From NCBI GenBank assembly GCA_017303615.1, contig JAFLCK010000022.1, forward strand, positions 1 to 64,000: a stretch of 64,000 nucleotides of DNA. The letters run 5' to 3'. Shown here piece after piece: positions 33,744 to 42,695 of the stretch. Both the position numbers and the translations under genes were made by a program. This stretch comes from Obscuribacter phosphatis_A. Lineage in GTDB: Bacteria > Cyanobacteriota > Vampirovibrionia > Obscuribacterales > Obscuribacteraceae. Position 1 is the stretch's first letter. Every line of letters begins with the position of its first letter. The notes beneath the pieces are model-generated. The model was not told the DNA's origin, searched no databases, and worked only from the letters and a program-made list of their open reading frames with translations.

Positions 33744-34827
33744 ACAAAGCAGAGAAATTTTTGAAAGAGCGATTTTGTAATCGCTCTTTCTTCTTTTTCC
33801 AAATATGCCCGTCTAAATGAAAATGCCAGAGCTGAAAGATGACAAAGAGAGCGGCAATAACTTTCCAACCGCTGCCCATAAAGATGAGCCAAGGCAAGCC
33901 ATAAAGAAACAAGACCAAGACCAAACTGACCGGGTAAAAGAAGCTGCTGTAGTCTTTCAGTGCCTCTTGCAGATTCTCTTTGAGCCTCTCGTTGACCACG
34001 ATTAGATACTGCAAGCCATGAAAGAAGGATGGCACAAAGAGCCATAGTTCCTTGACGCACCAGATAGGCAGCAAAAAGAAAGCCAGCCCGCTAGCTAGTA
34101 AGAGTATGGCAATCCAGGGTACCCTGTTAACCTTTCGCCCAAGCCTAAACAAGAGTCGACTGCAATAGCAAAAAGCGAAGACGCTCACAAGTAAGCGCAA
34201 AATATCGACAAAGCTCTCGCTAAAGAGAGCCCAGGCTGGCAATTCTTGAAAAAGGAAGGTCTGCCCTGCCTGCTGACCAGATGACAAAAGAAAAGCCACC
34301 CAGTAAAAGGCGGTTGTATGAAAGAGAAAATCCAACTGCCTGCGCCTATGGGGATCTAGAGGAAAGCCGCCTCTTCGGCAATAAATGAGGAAGATACCCT
34401 TGATTTGGAAGAGGAAGTGATAAGGCACGAGCAAAAGATAATACTTACAAAGCACCGCTATTAGTGGCAGCCTCAGCCAAACATCAAGCGATAGAATTGT
34501 GGCGGCTACGATGATTAGAGCGAAGAGCGAGCCCAGTCCCGGCTTACAAGAAGAACAAAGCGAAGACTTAAAACTAGATTTCCCGCTACTAAAATTCTCG
34601 ACCGCTTCCAAGACCGGAGTGGCGAGAGAATGGCAAGCCGAAAAAAAGATAGCGCCGAGGGCCGAGATCTGGTAAAGAAGCTGCATTTGGTGGCTATTGC
34701 TTGTTTGAGAGCTTACAGAAAGCGACATAGCAAATAAGATCCAGACGGCACCGCCGCAGACAAAAAGAGAGTCGAATAGAGGCGAAACAAAATATGGTCT
34801 CATTTCCTTGTCACTGCTTATTTTCAT
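33652..34827 (-). CDS. Polytopic membrane protein with conserved His motifs
   Basis: This 391-residue protein has about nine transmembrane helices. The C-terminal half holds FFHGLQYL and WHFHLDGHIWKKK, a His-rich arrangement seen in several uncharacterised bacterial multi-helix families. A metal or lipid-linked enzyme is possible but unproven. Its last 30 codons run antisense through the rml terminator and the end of rmlC, a 92-base convergent overlap, so the C-terminal tail may be a late extension. It follows the 101-residue gene on the same strand with four bases between, which indicates an operon. Confidence 0.7.
   Translation of the reverse strand: MKISSDKEMRPYFVSPLFDSLFVCGGAVWILFAMSLSVSSQTSNSHQMQLLYQISALGAIFFSACHSLATPVLEAVENFSSGKSSFKSSLCSSCKPGLGSLFALIIVAATILSLDVWLRLPLIAVLCKYYLLLVPYHFLFQIKGIFLIYCRRGGFPLDPHRRRQLDFLFHTTAFYWVAFLLSSGQQAGQTFLFQELPAWALFSESFVDILRLLVSVFAFCYCSRLLFRLGRKVNRVPWIAILLLASGLAFFLLPIWCVKELWLFVPSFFHGLQYLIVVNERLKENLQEALKDYSSFFYPVSLVLVLFLYGLPWLIFMGSGWKVIAALFVIFQLWHFHLDGHIWKKKKERLQNRSFKNFSALSSLCESARNLRPGYPRAIFSHQAHLDRSTD
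33763..33798 (+). terminator. Intrinsic terminator of the rml operon
   Basis: A perfect 12-bp stem, GAAAGAGCGATT with AATCGCTCTTTC, and a four-base loop are followed by TTCTTTTT. It sits 20 bases after the rmlC stop. On the opposite strand it lies inside the coding sequence of the convergent membrane-protein gene and lacks a T-run. Confidence 0.85.
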
Positions 34828-34831
34828 TTTT

Positions 34832-35137
34832 TCAGCTCACGAGAATAGCCGCAAAATCCAAAAGGGCAGCCAAAGCCCAATTTACTAAAACAGGCACGAA
34901 GAAAGCGAGGGTGAGCAAGCCGCCGCCAAGAGCGCAGCCATTCTTGTGGAGAGCTTGGGGAAGCAGTTGCTTGCCCATTTTCTTATAGAAATAGATGCCG
35001 GAGAATAAGAAGAAAAACCCACCAAGCATGAAACTAATCTGCAATGTATTGGAGAAAAAATTGAGAAATGCCTCAAGACAAGCAAGCATATTGACCCTAA
35101 ATGCGGTGCTGGTACCCTGAACCACAAGCTCGTCCAT
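34832..35137 (-). CDS. Small two- or three-helix membrane protein
   Basis: This is a 101-residue hydrophobic protein with segments at about 31-50, 66-82 and 84-100. It has one of the strongest ribosome binding sites in the window (AGGAGGT, five bases before ATG). Its stop lies four bases before the start of the large His-motif membrane protein, so the two are probably translated as a unit and could form a complex. No family is recognised. Confidence 0.65.
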   Translation of the reverse strand: MDELVVQGTSTAFRVNMLACLEAFLNFFSNTLQISFMLGGFFFLFSGIYFYKKMGKQLLPQALHKNGCALGGGLLTLAFFVPVLVNWALAALLDFAAILVS

Positions 35138-35263
35138 GGCAGACCTCCTCTATATAAAAGTAGTAAGTGCAGCTAGCTTATGCTTTGACAAAGACCAAGA
35201 ACAGGTTGAAAACCCTATGGCGCCCTCGCCCAAAAGACTAGTTTCGAACTTACTAAAGAGCCT

Positions 35264-36196
35264 TCAAGCTCTTCTAGCAGTATTTATGAGCCAAACAGCA
35301 AACAGTACAGTCAGCCCAGAAAGTAAGACCCTGGGCGTCAAAGCCTCGCCATTCCAGAGCCAGCCAAGAAAGACAGCCACTATCGGATTGACATAGGCAT
35401 AGGTAGCCACTCTTGACGGGGTCACATTCTGCAAGAGATAAACATAGGCTGAGAAAGCAACAATCGATCCAAACACGGCGAGATAAGCAAGAGCCAGCCA
35501 AGCTTCGCCCTTGGCGTTTGCTAGAGCCGACCAACTATGACCACTTTCGCCGGTAAGACAAGAGAGCAAGAAAAGAATGAGGCCGGCAGCAAGCATCTGC
35601 ATGCCCACCGAATAAACCTGGGAAGGATGATTAACTGCCTTACGGGTATAGATAGCCCCACAGGCCGAACCAAAGGCACCGATAAGCACACAAGCGGCGC
35701 CGAATAAATCGACCTGGCCGTCCTTATCTAAACTATCGAGATCTAGCAAAAGAGCAAGACCGACAATACCCATGAAAAGTCCCAGCCAGGTCTTGCCGGA
35801 GGGTCGCTTGCCCGAGAAAAGCCATTGCAAAAGCACGATATAGATAGGTACCGATGTCACTAAAAGCGACACCAGACCGGTGGCTACGGTCTTTTCAGCA
35901 AGAGCGACACCGGTACTACCAAAGACCAAAAGCAGGGTGCCCAAAATTGTGGCTGAAACAAGCTCTTTCATTTGGGGCGGTCTTTCACCACGAAATATAG
36001 CCACTAAACACATCAGCAAGCCGGCAAAAGTAAAACGGATGCCGCCCATGAAGAAAGGCTGAAAAGACTGAAGAGCGAACTTGATAGCTATATAGGTCGA
36101 ACCCCAGATAATGTAGACCAGAGCAAAAGAAAGCAAGATCTTGAAAGAATCTACCTTATCTTCTTTCTTGAACAGAGAGTGGTCCGGGGCTTCCAT
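35264..36196 (-). CDS. EamA/DMT family transporter
   Basis: The 310-residue inner-membrane protein has ten helices in two EamA repeats. The opening YIIWGSTYIAIKFAL and FGSIVAFSAYVYLLQ with the following ATYAYVNPIVAVFLGW are the hallmark stretches of the drug/metabolite transporter family (YdcZ/RhaT/RarD relatives). These export amino acids or other small metabolites by proton antiport. The substrate is not predictable. It is oriented away from the thioredoxin gene and stands alone. Confidence 0.92.
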   Translation of the reverse strand: MEAPDHSLFKKEDKVDSFKILLSFALVYIIWGSTYIAIKFALQSFQPFFMGGIRFTFAGLLMCLVAIFRGERPPQMKELVSATILGTLLLVFGSTGVALAEKTVATGLVSLLVTSVPIYIVLLQWLFSGKRPSGKTWLGLFMGIVGLALLLDLDSLDKDGQVDLFGAACVLIGAFGSACGAIYTRKAVNHPSQVYSVGMQMLAAGLILFLLSCLTGESGHSWSALANAKGEAWLALAYLAVFGSIVAFSAYVYLLQNVTPSRVATYAYVNPIVAVFLGWLWNGEALTPRVLLSGLTVLFAVWLINTARRA

Positions 36197-36296
36197 AAAA
36201 ACCTAAAATTTGCCAAAGGCGGGAATAAATGCGGCACGAAAGACGTTCTAATAAGCATACTCTATGAAGAAGAGAAGAAAAGTGCGGAGAAAACAT

Positions 36297-36749
36297 ATGA
36301 TGCAAGTATTTAGCAAAGCCGGTCTGACTGCGGCACTTACTATTGCCACCGCCATTCTTTCTTTATCTGCCTGCAGTCACAGCCCTGAAAAGCAGGCGGC
36401 AAGCTCTGCCGAGGCCAATATAGAAGCAATCTCTATAGAAAAAACTAACGACGAGACTTTCAAGAAAGACGTACTAATGTCTAAAGAACCAGTGGTAGTA
36501 GACTTTTATGCCGACTGGTGTCAGCCCTGCAAGATGATGGAACCAGTGGTGGAATCGCTGGCCGGCGAGTATAAAGGCAAGGTCAAATTCTATAAACTCA
36601 ATATAGACGAAAGCCCGATCACCACAGGGCTATGCGGCATCGGTCCCATTCCTACCTTAGCAGTTTTCAAAAACGGTGAACTGGTAGGCGGCAATGTGGG
36701 CATGGCGCCCCGCTCTCACTTAAAGATGGTTTTAGAGAAATTTCTCTAA
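36297..36749 (+). CDS. Thioredoxin-fold lipoprotein
   Basis: The thioredoxin domain (about residues 45-150) has the active site WCQPC and the cis-Pro loop GIGPIPTLAVF. It is preceded by a lipoprotein signal ending in LSLSAC, so the mature protein is lipid-anchored outside the cytoplasm. It probably reduces disulfides or assists haem or cytochrome maturation there; the dihaem cytochrome elsewhere in the window makes this plausible. The Cys-Gln-Pro-Cys pair differs from the usual CGPC, which may alter redox potential. The ATG following GGAG is preferred over one eleven codons earlier. Confidence 0.88.
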   Translation: MMQVFSKAGLTAALTIATAILSLSACSHSPEKQAASSAEANIEAISIEKTNDETFKKDVLMSKEPVVVDFYADWCQPCKMMEPVVESLAGEYKGKVKFYKLNIDESPITTGLCGIGPIPTLAVFKNGELVGGNVGMAPRSHLKMVLEKFL

Positions 36750-36766
36750 ATCAATAAACCGATGCT

Positions 36767-38077
36767 CTAAATATAGGCGGCATCGGCCACGGCATCTGCA
36801 ACCCGTTGATGCACCTCGCGATCGAGGATGCTGGGGACGATATTATCGAGCTTGGTCTGACGACAGATAGCATGGGCGGCCGCCAACTTCATGGCATCGG
36901 TAAAACGCTCTGAATGCGCTTTGAGTGCCCCCTTGAAGAGACCGGGGAAAGATAGTGCATTGTTGATGGTGCGGCCATCGGCAGCAAAGAGCGCCCCTTG
37001 AGCCATAGCCACTTCGGGCAAGATCTCAGGGTCAGGATTAGACAAAGCCAAAATGACCTGACCTTTCTTGACCATCTCGGGCTTGATTAGACCGGGCACA
37101 CCGGTGGTGGTCACCACCACGTCGCAGTCGGACATAATTTCTTTGAGGCTGACGGCTTTGCCACCCAATGTCTCTAGCCTGGAAGCGGCATCAGCTCTGA
37201 GGTCGGTGCCAAAGACATGTTGAACGCCGTAAGAGAGCAAAAGCTGAGCGATGCCGGAACCGGCAGCGCCAAGCCCGATGATGCCGACAGAGCAGAGGGG
37301 CAGCTCTAGACCGTTGCGCATCGCTATGGTCATCAGTGCAGACAGAACAACCACGGCTGTGGCATGCTGATCATCATGCAAAACCGGCACATTTAGCTCG
37401 TTCTGCAAACGTCTTTCAATTTCAAAACATTCGGGAGCGGCAATGTCCTCCAGGTGAATAGCACCAAATGTAGGGGCAATTGCTTTGACTGTTTCAACCA
37501 CAGTATCGATATCGGTACTATCGATGAGAATCGGTACCCCACTGACCCCGACCAGCTGCTCATAAAGCACCGACTTGCCTTCCATGACCGGCATGCCGGC
37601 CACCGGACCAATATTGCCCAGACCCAGAATAGCAGTGCCGTTTGTGACAACCGCCACCGAATTACCGATACAGGTGTAGGAGCGGCTGTAAGCAGGCTCG
37701 CGCTGAATGAGCTTACAAATTTGGGCGACGCCGGGGGTATAAATCTTGCGCATCTGCGCGATACTATCTAAAGGGAAGCGGCTCTTCACCGCTATTTTGC
37801 CACCCTCGTGGGCCTGCTCCACCGGATCTAGAACCGACTCCAGACTGACGTCTTCTAAGGAAGAAAGACCGGCAATGACAGCGGCTAAATGCTCTTGATT
37901 GGTGAACTGTAAACTGATTTCTCTAATTAGAAAGTCTGGTCCTTGGGCAACAATGTGGATCTCGCCTATGTTGGCGCCCAACTCACCCAATTTGGTGGCC
38001 AATCGTCCCAGATAGCCCGGCTTATCGAGTACCCTAATGCGAAACACGCGCAAAAGTCGCTGCTCAGCTTTTATCAC
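36767..38077 (-). CDS. NAD(P)-dependent malic enzyme with N-terminal ACT domain
   Basis: Malic enzyme decarboxylates malate to pyruvate with reduction of NAD or NADP. An ACT regulatory domain (about 1-85, VFRIRVLDKPGYLGRLATKLGELGA) precedes the catalytic core. The core has the Tyr in KIYTPGVA, LGNIGPVAGMPVMEGKS, the metal-site EDI in HLEDIAAPECF, HDDQHATA and the nucleotide fold GLGAAGSGIA. ACT domains bind amino acids, so allosteric control is likely. I place the start at the GTG with AAGGA seven bases upstream. A longer frame would overlap the upstream PAS gene and add non-homologous sequence. Confidence 0.93.
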   Translation of the reverse strand: MIKAEQRLLRVFRIRVLDKPGYLGRLATKLGELGANIGEIHIVAQGPDFLIREISLQFTNQEHLAAVIAGLSSLEDVSLESVLDPVEQAHEGGKIAVKSRFPLDSIAQMRKIYTPGVAQICKLIQREPAYSRSYTCIGNSVAVVTNGTAILGLGNIGPVAGMPVMEGKSVLYEQLVGVSGVPILIDSTDIDTVVETVKAIAPTFGAIHLEDIAAPECFEIERRLQNELNVPVLHDDQHATAVVVLSALMTIAMRNGLELPLCSVGIIGLGAAGSGIAQLLLSYGVQHVFGTDLRADAASRLETLGGKAVSLKEIMSDCDVVVTTTGVPGLIKPEMVKKGQVILALSNPDPEILPEVAMAQGALFAADGRTINNALSFPGLFKGALKAHSERFTDAMKLAAAHAICRQTKLDNIVPSILDREVHQRVADAVADAAYI

Positions 38078-38201
38078 TTCTAGTTCCTTACGGTGACGCT
38101 TAACAAGTTGACGCTCAATGAGCTTACTTGTGAAAGGACCGAATTTTAAGCCTGTCTGAACAAATGTGACAGTTGTATACTCGATATTTACTTCAAAAAC
38201 T

Positions 38202-39479
38202 TTAGTTAAGCGAAATGTGATGGTCTTGCACTTCGGTCCAGGTGCCGAACCAACGCAAGACCTTACCACTTGCCTCTTTAACCGGTACAGCCCGACAGAG
38301 ATGCCAGAGATAGTCACGACTAACAGAATCGCGATCACGACCGCGGCGATGGCGGTTCAATCCAAGCACACGCTTGAGGCGAAATTGCACCTCGAAGGCT
38401 TCGCCTTTGGTCAAAGCTTCGCTCCAGGCTTGATCATAAACCGGCAAGTCTTCGCTATGAATGAGCAAGCGCCAACCGCCATGGGAACTCTGCTGGGCGG
38501 TCAGACCAGTGTATTCGAACCAACGGTGATTCCAAAAGTCTATCTGCCCGACGGCATCAGCCGTCCAGACTATCTGAGGCAGGGCATCGGCAATTAGGCG
38601 CAACTGCTCTTCAGAAGCCATGAGCGCATCGGTTACACGTCTTTGTTCGTCGATATCAGCAGCAATGGTGAGCCAATTAAGTGAAGCGCGGTCGGCATCA
38701 AAAAAGGGCACCACCTTGAGTAAATGCCACTTGTAGACACCATCTTTGTCGCATATACGAACTTCGCTCTGAAAATCAGCATAGATTTCGCCCACCGAAA
38801 AACCAACGCCGCTGAAATTGACCTGGTCGGAAGGATGCAGTAAATGCGCCCAAAGCAAAGGCTCTTCCTCGCGCTCTTTGGCAATGCCTGTGTAGGCATA
38901 GAACTTATCATTGGCATAAATGACCGCTCCTTCAGCATCGGAAACCCACAAAAGCTGCGGAATCACCGAAGTGAGAGCGCGCAAGTTTGCTTCTTTGTAG
39001 GCGAGCTTTTCAGCCAACTTGGTTCTTTCATCAATATCAAGAAAATAGGCAATCAGTTCGTCTTGCTCTGAACCAATACGAGTTAAGCCGAGCAATGCCG
39101 TCTTGGTCTTCCCTCCTTGACACTTCAGCCCCACTTCTATGGGCTCAAAGCCAAGGCCGCTCTTTATTTGAGCACAACCGCCTTTGAGCAGTTCCATCGT
39201 TTCTTGATCAAAAAATATGTCCACCGACTGCCCGCGCCTCAATTCATGGCTATAACCGGTGAAGCGAGCGAAGCTATGATTGACCCTGATGAGACGCAAG
39301 TCTAAGCTCATTTGCAAGACAAGCCCGGGTTCGCTGCTGACTATGCGAGAGAGAGCAAGGCAGTCTTCATCATTAACTGCCTTTTCTAAGTTGTCGATGC
39401 GCACTTTTGCTTGAGCGATAAGCTCTTGCAAAAGCTTCACTTTCTTAGTTTTTTCAAGCTGGATATTGCGATACTTCAT
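38202..39479 (-). CDS. Triple PAS-domain protein without an output domain
   Basis: The protein has 425 residues from the chosen ATG. A short coiled-coil start (VKLLQELIAQAKVRIDNLEKAV) is followed by three PAS/PAC units (about 45-155, 165-285 and 300-420), recognised by repeats such as LRLIADALPQIVWTADAVGQIDF..., WFEYTG and LRWFGTWTEV. No kinase, GGDEF, EAL, HTH or cyclase domain follows. It begins one base after the stop of the upstream PAS protein, so the two are coupled and probably interact. PAS folds bind haem, flavin or small ligands; no cofactor-specific residue could be identified. Confidence 0.85.
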   Translation of the reverse strand: MKYRNIQLEKTKKVKLLQELIAQAKVRIDNLEKAVNDEDCLALSRIVSSEPGLVLQMSLDLRLIRVNHSFARFTGYSHELRRGQSVDIFFDQETMELLKGGCAQIKSGLGFEPIEVGLKCQGGKTKTALLGLTRIGSEQDELIAYFLDIDERTKLAEKLAYKEANLRALTSVIPQLLWVSDAEGAVIYANDKFYAYTGIAKEREEEPLLWAHLLHPSDQVNFSGVGFSVGEIYADFQSEVRICDKDGVYKWHLLKVVPFFDADRASLNWLTIAADIDEQRRVTDALMASEEQLRLIADALPQIVWTADAVGQIDFWNHRWFEYTGLTAQQSSHGGWRLLIHSEDLPVYDQAWSEALTKGEAFEVQFRLKRVLGLNRHRRGRDRDSVSRDYLWHLCRAVPVKEASGKVLRWFGTWTEVQDHHISLN

Positions 39480-39480
39480 T

Positions 39481-40881
39481 TTAGATAGATGTCCAGGTGC
39501 CAATCCACTGGGCGATTTCACCGCGATAGTTGCGTAAAGCCACAGCACGAGCCAGACAGCGCACATAGTCTTCCTTGCTTTCTTGGGCTTCCCTCAAACG
39601 AAAATCAGCTTCAAAAGCATCACCAGAACGCACACTACTTTTCCAACGGTTCATATATTCACGCCGGTCTTCTGGATGAATGAAGAGAGCAAAATCAAGA
39701 CCCATTTTATGTTCGCGGCTATGACCGCTAAACTCATACCAGCGCTCATTCAAAAACTCAATCCGACCATCGGGCGCCGCCGTCCATACAATCTGCGGAA
39801 TCTGATTGGCTAAAGACTGAAAGGCCTGCGCCGATTCCAAGACTTCATCCATGATGCGCTTGCGCCTATCTATATCAGTGGCGGTACCAATCCAGAGCTT
39901 GGCGGGGTCGGCAAAATGAGCCAATTTCTCGCCGTCCATATTGTTATTGATGGTCAATGCCAAAAGTCCATTGACGCAAGATAGCGGTTGCAACTTAATC
40001 GTATGCCAATAGCATTCACCGTCTTGAGCAAGCAAACGAAACTCGTCGCTCAGCTCTCGCTCTTCCTGCACAGCCTGCTTAAAGCGCCGCAAAAAAGTCT
40101 GCCTATCGCCTTCATGCATACTATCTAGAAAGATCGATCCATTGTCTTGCCCTGCAGTTTTGCCGGTCAGTTCATAAAGCCTGCGGTTGAATTGCCGAGT
40201 CACCCCTCTCTCGTCGCAAAGAAAGACGATATGGGGCATTTCTTCTACGATTGCCGAAAAAATATTGTTTCTTCTGCGCAGATTTTCTTCCAGAGTGCGC
40301 ACTCCGGTTAGGTCAAGCATAAAGCCTACATATTCGAGGGGCGCAAGAGAAAGCAAGCGCAAAGTAGTGGCTGTGGGAATATACCTCCCGTCAAAGCTGA
40401 TGCGGCTTCCTTCAAAACTATTGGAAACAATAGAGCCGGCAAAGTCGGCAAAATGAGCTTTCTCTTTGGCTATATCTTCCGCCGGAGTAAAATCGGCAAG
40501 CTGCAAAGCCCCACCCAGCACTTGCTCGGGCCCATAACCCAACCAGTTATAGAAACTGGAATTGGCGTCCAAAACCCGACCTTCGGCGCTGACTCGATAG
40601 GCCGGCACAGTGATAACCGAATCGGCAATAAGATAATGCATCTGACTGGCCGAATCTCGCAAGAGTAGATCAATTTGACGACTGTCTAGATTTTCCAGAC
40701 CAACCACGCAAGAGCTGGGGGGATGGCTCTTTTCATAGGCGTCCTTGGCGCTGGCCTGGAGCGAGAGAAGTTCCAACTCGCGCTTCTCTAATTGATCAAG
40801 TTCTGCCAAAAGTGCATCGATCTCGGGGTCGGGGTCGAGTTCTGGTTGAGCAGCTATATCGGGGGTATGGTTGTCTTGCAT
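39481..40881 (-). CDS. Triple PAS-domain protein without an output domain
   Basis: A disordered acidic and coiled N-terminus (EIDALLAELDQLEKRELELL) leads to three PAS/PAC units, at about 80-200, 205-340 and 350-466. The last contains SLANQIPQIVWTAAPDGRIEF and ends in IGTWTSI, closely like the last PAS of the neighbouring protein, which suggests duplication. No effector domain is present. The ATG opening MQDNHTPDI is my choice; a GTG 20 codons upstream is also in frame. Output must come from partner proteins, either the adjacent PAS protein or a distant kinase. Confidence 0.82.
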   Translation of the reverse strand: MQDNHTPDIAAQPELDPDPEIDALLAELDQLEKRELELLSLQASAKDAYEKSHPPSSCVVGLENLDSRQIDLLLRDSASQMHYLIADSVITVPAYRVSAEGRVLDANSSFYNWLGYGPEQVLGGALQLADFTPAEDIAKEKAHFADFAGSIVSNSFEGSRISFDGRYIPTATTLRLLSLAPLEYVGFMLDLTGVRTLEENLRRRNNIFSAIVEEMPHIVFLCDERGVTRQFNRRLYELTGKTAGQDNGSIFLDSMHEGDRQTFLRRFKQAVQEERELSDEFRLLAQDGECYWHTIKLQPLSCVNGLLALTINNNMDGEKLAHFADPAKLWIGTATDIDRRKRIMDEVLESAQAFQSLANQIPQIVWTAAPDGRIEFLNERWYEFSGHSREHKMGLDFALFIHPEDRREYMNRWKSSVRSGDAFEADFRLREAQESKEDYVRCLARAVALRNYRGEIAQWIGTWTSI

Positions 40882-41036
40882 TCTCAAATCAGCCAGAGAG
40901 CAAATAAAATTTGCAGCAGCATCACTATTGAAGGACGCCACAGAATCATCTCTGTCTTTATTGCCATCGCCAGAAAAGAGAATAACACAAAAAACGCCCC
41001 CTCTTTGAAACCTTGCAAAATATAAATTGATGAAAC

Positions 41037-41062
41037 AAAAGGCGCCATTTCGGCGCCCTTTG
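41037..41062 (-). terminator. Intrinsic terminator of the sigma-factor unit
   Basis: Read on the minus strand, AAAGGGCGCC, a short GAAAT loop and GGCGCCTTTTG form a GC-rich hairpin ending in T-residues, about 75 bases after the stop of the gene downstream of the sigma factor. Confidence 0.65.
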
Positions 41063-41138
41063 CAGCATTAGATTTTCTTTTATCGTGAGCCCGGGACGAC
41101 AAAACCCGGCGGAGATATTTGTAGACAAGATTGCAGAC

Positions 41139-41846
41139 TTAAACTCTGAAAAAGGGAGTTTCCACCACTTTGTCAGACCAGAAGACCTGAATTTGATATT
41201 GACCTGGTTCAATTTTGACCGAAGGAGCCACCACGGCGCCATCTTCATTAGTTTTAGAAGAATAGACAATGCCTTTATCGTTCTCGGTCACTCTTACTTC
41301 TACATCGGCTATGGCGTTCTCGCCGGCATCTTTAGCCTGCAAAAGCAAGCGCAGGTTATTCTGGTCGACCATCCAACCGAGATTGACCTGAATGCGCACA
41401 TCGCCTTCAACTTTTTCAAATGTGCCAAGCGAAACTAACTGATTGCCGACGCCACGAGTGGCACCTGCCGGCACCATCTGCTGCCAGGAAGAAGCAGCCA
41501 GCATGTCTTGCCAGGTGCCGATGGCAGTATCGCGCGCTTGACCCAGCAAGTCTTTGAGATGAAAGACTGCCTTATCCATAGCTGCTTCCACAGCCTTATC
41601 CACTTTATGGACGAGACTAAGCTCGGCTTCCATACGACCAGTGACACGCTTCACCACTTCTTCATCAGTCTTTGATAAAGAAAGGAACTGGGAAGCCATC
41701 CACATGGCTTTATCGAACATTTTATTTTCCCCGGGCAGGGGCAGGTCGTTGAAGTTCTCATGACAGAACTTCTCGAAAGACTTAGCGCACTCATTTTCGT
41801 CTTGAATTGAGAGCACCTGCTCTAGTTTGTCGTTTAAGGTCGTCAT
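41139..41846 (-). CDS. Unknown protein paired with a sigma factor
   Basis: The 235-residue protein has an alpha-helical N-terminal half (to about 110). The C-terminal half is beta-rich and looks like an immunoglobulin-like or carboxypeptidase-regulatory-like sandwich (VRIQVNLGWMVDQNNLRLLL, then VEVRVTENDKGIVYSSKTNE...). No transmembrane helix or zinc-binding Cys/His cluster is seen, so it is not a typical anti-sigma factor. It follows the sigma factor with a 15-base gap and has its own ribosome binding site (GGAG), followed by a terminator. The pairing suggests regulation of, or by, that sigma factor. I do not recognise a named family. Confidence 0.65.
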   Translation of the reverse strand: MTTLNDKLEQVLSIQDENECAKSFEKFCHENFNDLPLPGENKMFDKAMWMASQFLSLSKTDEEVVKRVTGRMEAELSLVHKVDKAVEAAMDKAVFHLKDLLGQARDTAIGTWQDMLAASSWQQMVPAGATRGVGNQLVSLGTFEKVEGDVRIQVNLGWMVDQNNLRLLLQAKDAGENAIADVEVRVTENDKGIVYSSKTNEDGAVVAPSVKIEPGQYQIQVFWSDKVVETPFFRV

Positions 41847-41861
41847 TGCCATCTCCTGAAT

Positions 41862-42695
41862 CTATCTAATGCGGGCCTCGTCCTGATCAAGCTTGTCTTT
41901 GAATGCTTTCAACGTGCGGACGATTCTCTTGTCGATGGTATCTATACTCTTCGCATCCATTTTTAGACATTCAATCAAATCTTCTCGCTTATATCCTTCT
42001 ACATACTTCAAAACGAAGCAGGTACGGTGTATTGCCGAGGGAAGCTCCTGCAAAACCTGTTCAACCAGATCATTAATTAATGCTCTACTGGCCGGGTCGG
42101 CTCCACCGCTGGCGCCGGTGACACTTACTTCTTCACCGAACAAATCTTCAGCCGAACGCCCATCCTCTTCGTCGAACATACTATCTAAAGATGTGGTGCG
42201 GTACTGACTGGTGGTCGAGGGGGCGTCGTCAAAGGCTTTTGCCGGGGCCAAGGTCTTGACGGTCAAGACCGAACCATCAACCACCGCTTCGCGGCTCTCC
42301 AACTCCAAATCCAATTCCAGATGGGCGCGCTTTGCCCCGCTTGGGGGCTTTTTAGCAAGGGCATCACCGTCTTTATCTTGATCTTCATCTTGATCTTTAT
42401 CGGCGTCTTTATCTTGCTCTTTTTCGATTGGCTTTTTGCGCAAAGAGACTTTGTGATAACGCTCAAGATTTTGGGCAATCGCCTTGTTGCAGGCACCCAT
42501 GCAATACAAAGCCAGTTTGGCGTCAGGATGGGCCGGGTCAAAATGTTGGGTGACCAAAAGCAAAGCATTTTGCAGAATATCTTCGGCATCTTCACTGGTG
42601 GCAAGCCGCGCCCTGGATCTTATATATCGCATCATTCGCTGGGGGGTGAATTCCATCTCCCCCCTTAAAAATGCTCTACTTTCCTTGCTGTTCAT
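41862..42695 (-). CDS. Diverged sigma-70 family factor with acidic insert
   Basis: Region 2-like helices occur near the start (SEDAEDILQNALLLVTQHF), and a region 4 helix-turn-helix lies at the end (LPSAIHRTCFVLKYVEGYKREDLIECL...). These make it an ECF-like sigma factor, but the 277 residues include a linker of about 120. The linker contains a Lys/Asp/Glu-repeat tract (DKDADKDQDEDQDKDGD) and other low-complexity sequence between the two DNA- and polymerase-binding parts. ECF sigma linkers are normally some 20-50 residues. It is followed by an unknown protein that may control it. The target regulon is not known. Confidence 0.8.
   Translation of the reverse strand: MNSKESRAFLRGEMEFTPQRMMRYIRSRARLATSEDAEDILQNALLLVTQHFDPAHPDAKLALYCMGACNKAIAQNLERYHKVSLRKKPIEKEQDKDADKDQDEDQDKDGDALAKKPPSGAKRAHLELDLELESREAVVDGSVLTVKTLAPAKAFDDAPSTTSQYRTTSLDSMFDEEDGRSAEDLFGEEVSVTGASGGADPASRALINDLVEQVLQELPSAIHRTCFVLKYVEGYKREDLIECLKMDAKSIDTIDKRIVRTLKAFKDKLDQDEARIR

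Noticed and set aside
38078..38338. N-terminal extension of the malic enzyme
   Set aside because: The extended frame overlaps the PAS gene by more than 130 bases and adds a non-homologous stretch. A GTG with a good ribosome binding site exists at 38077, right before the ACT domain.
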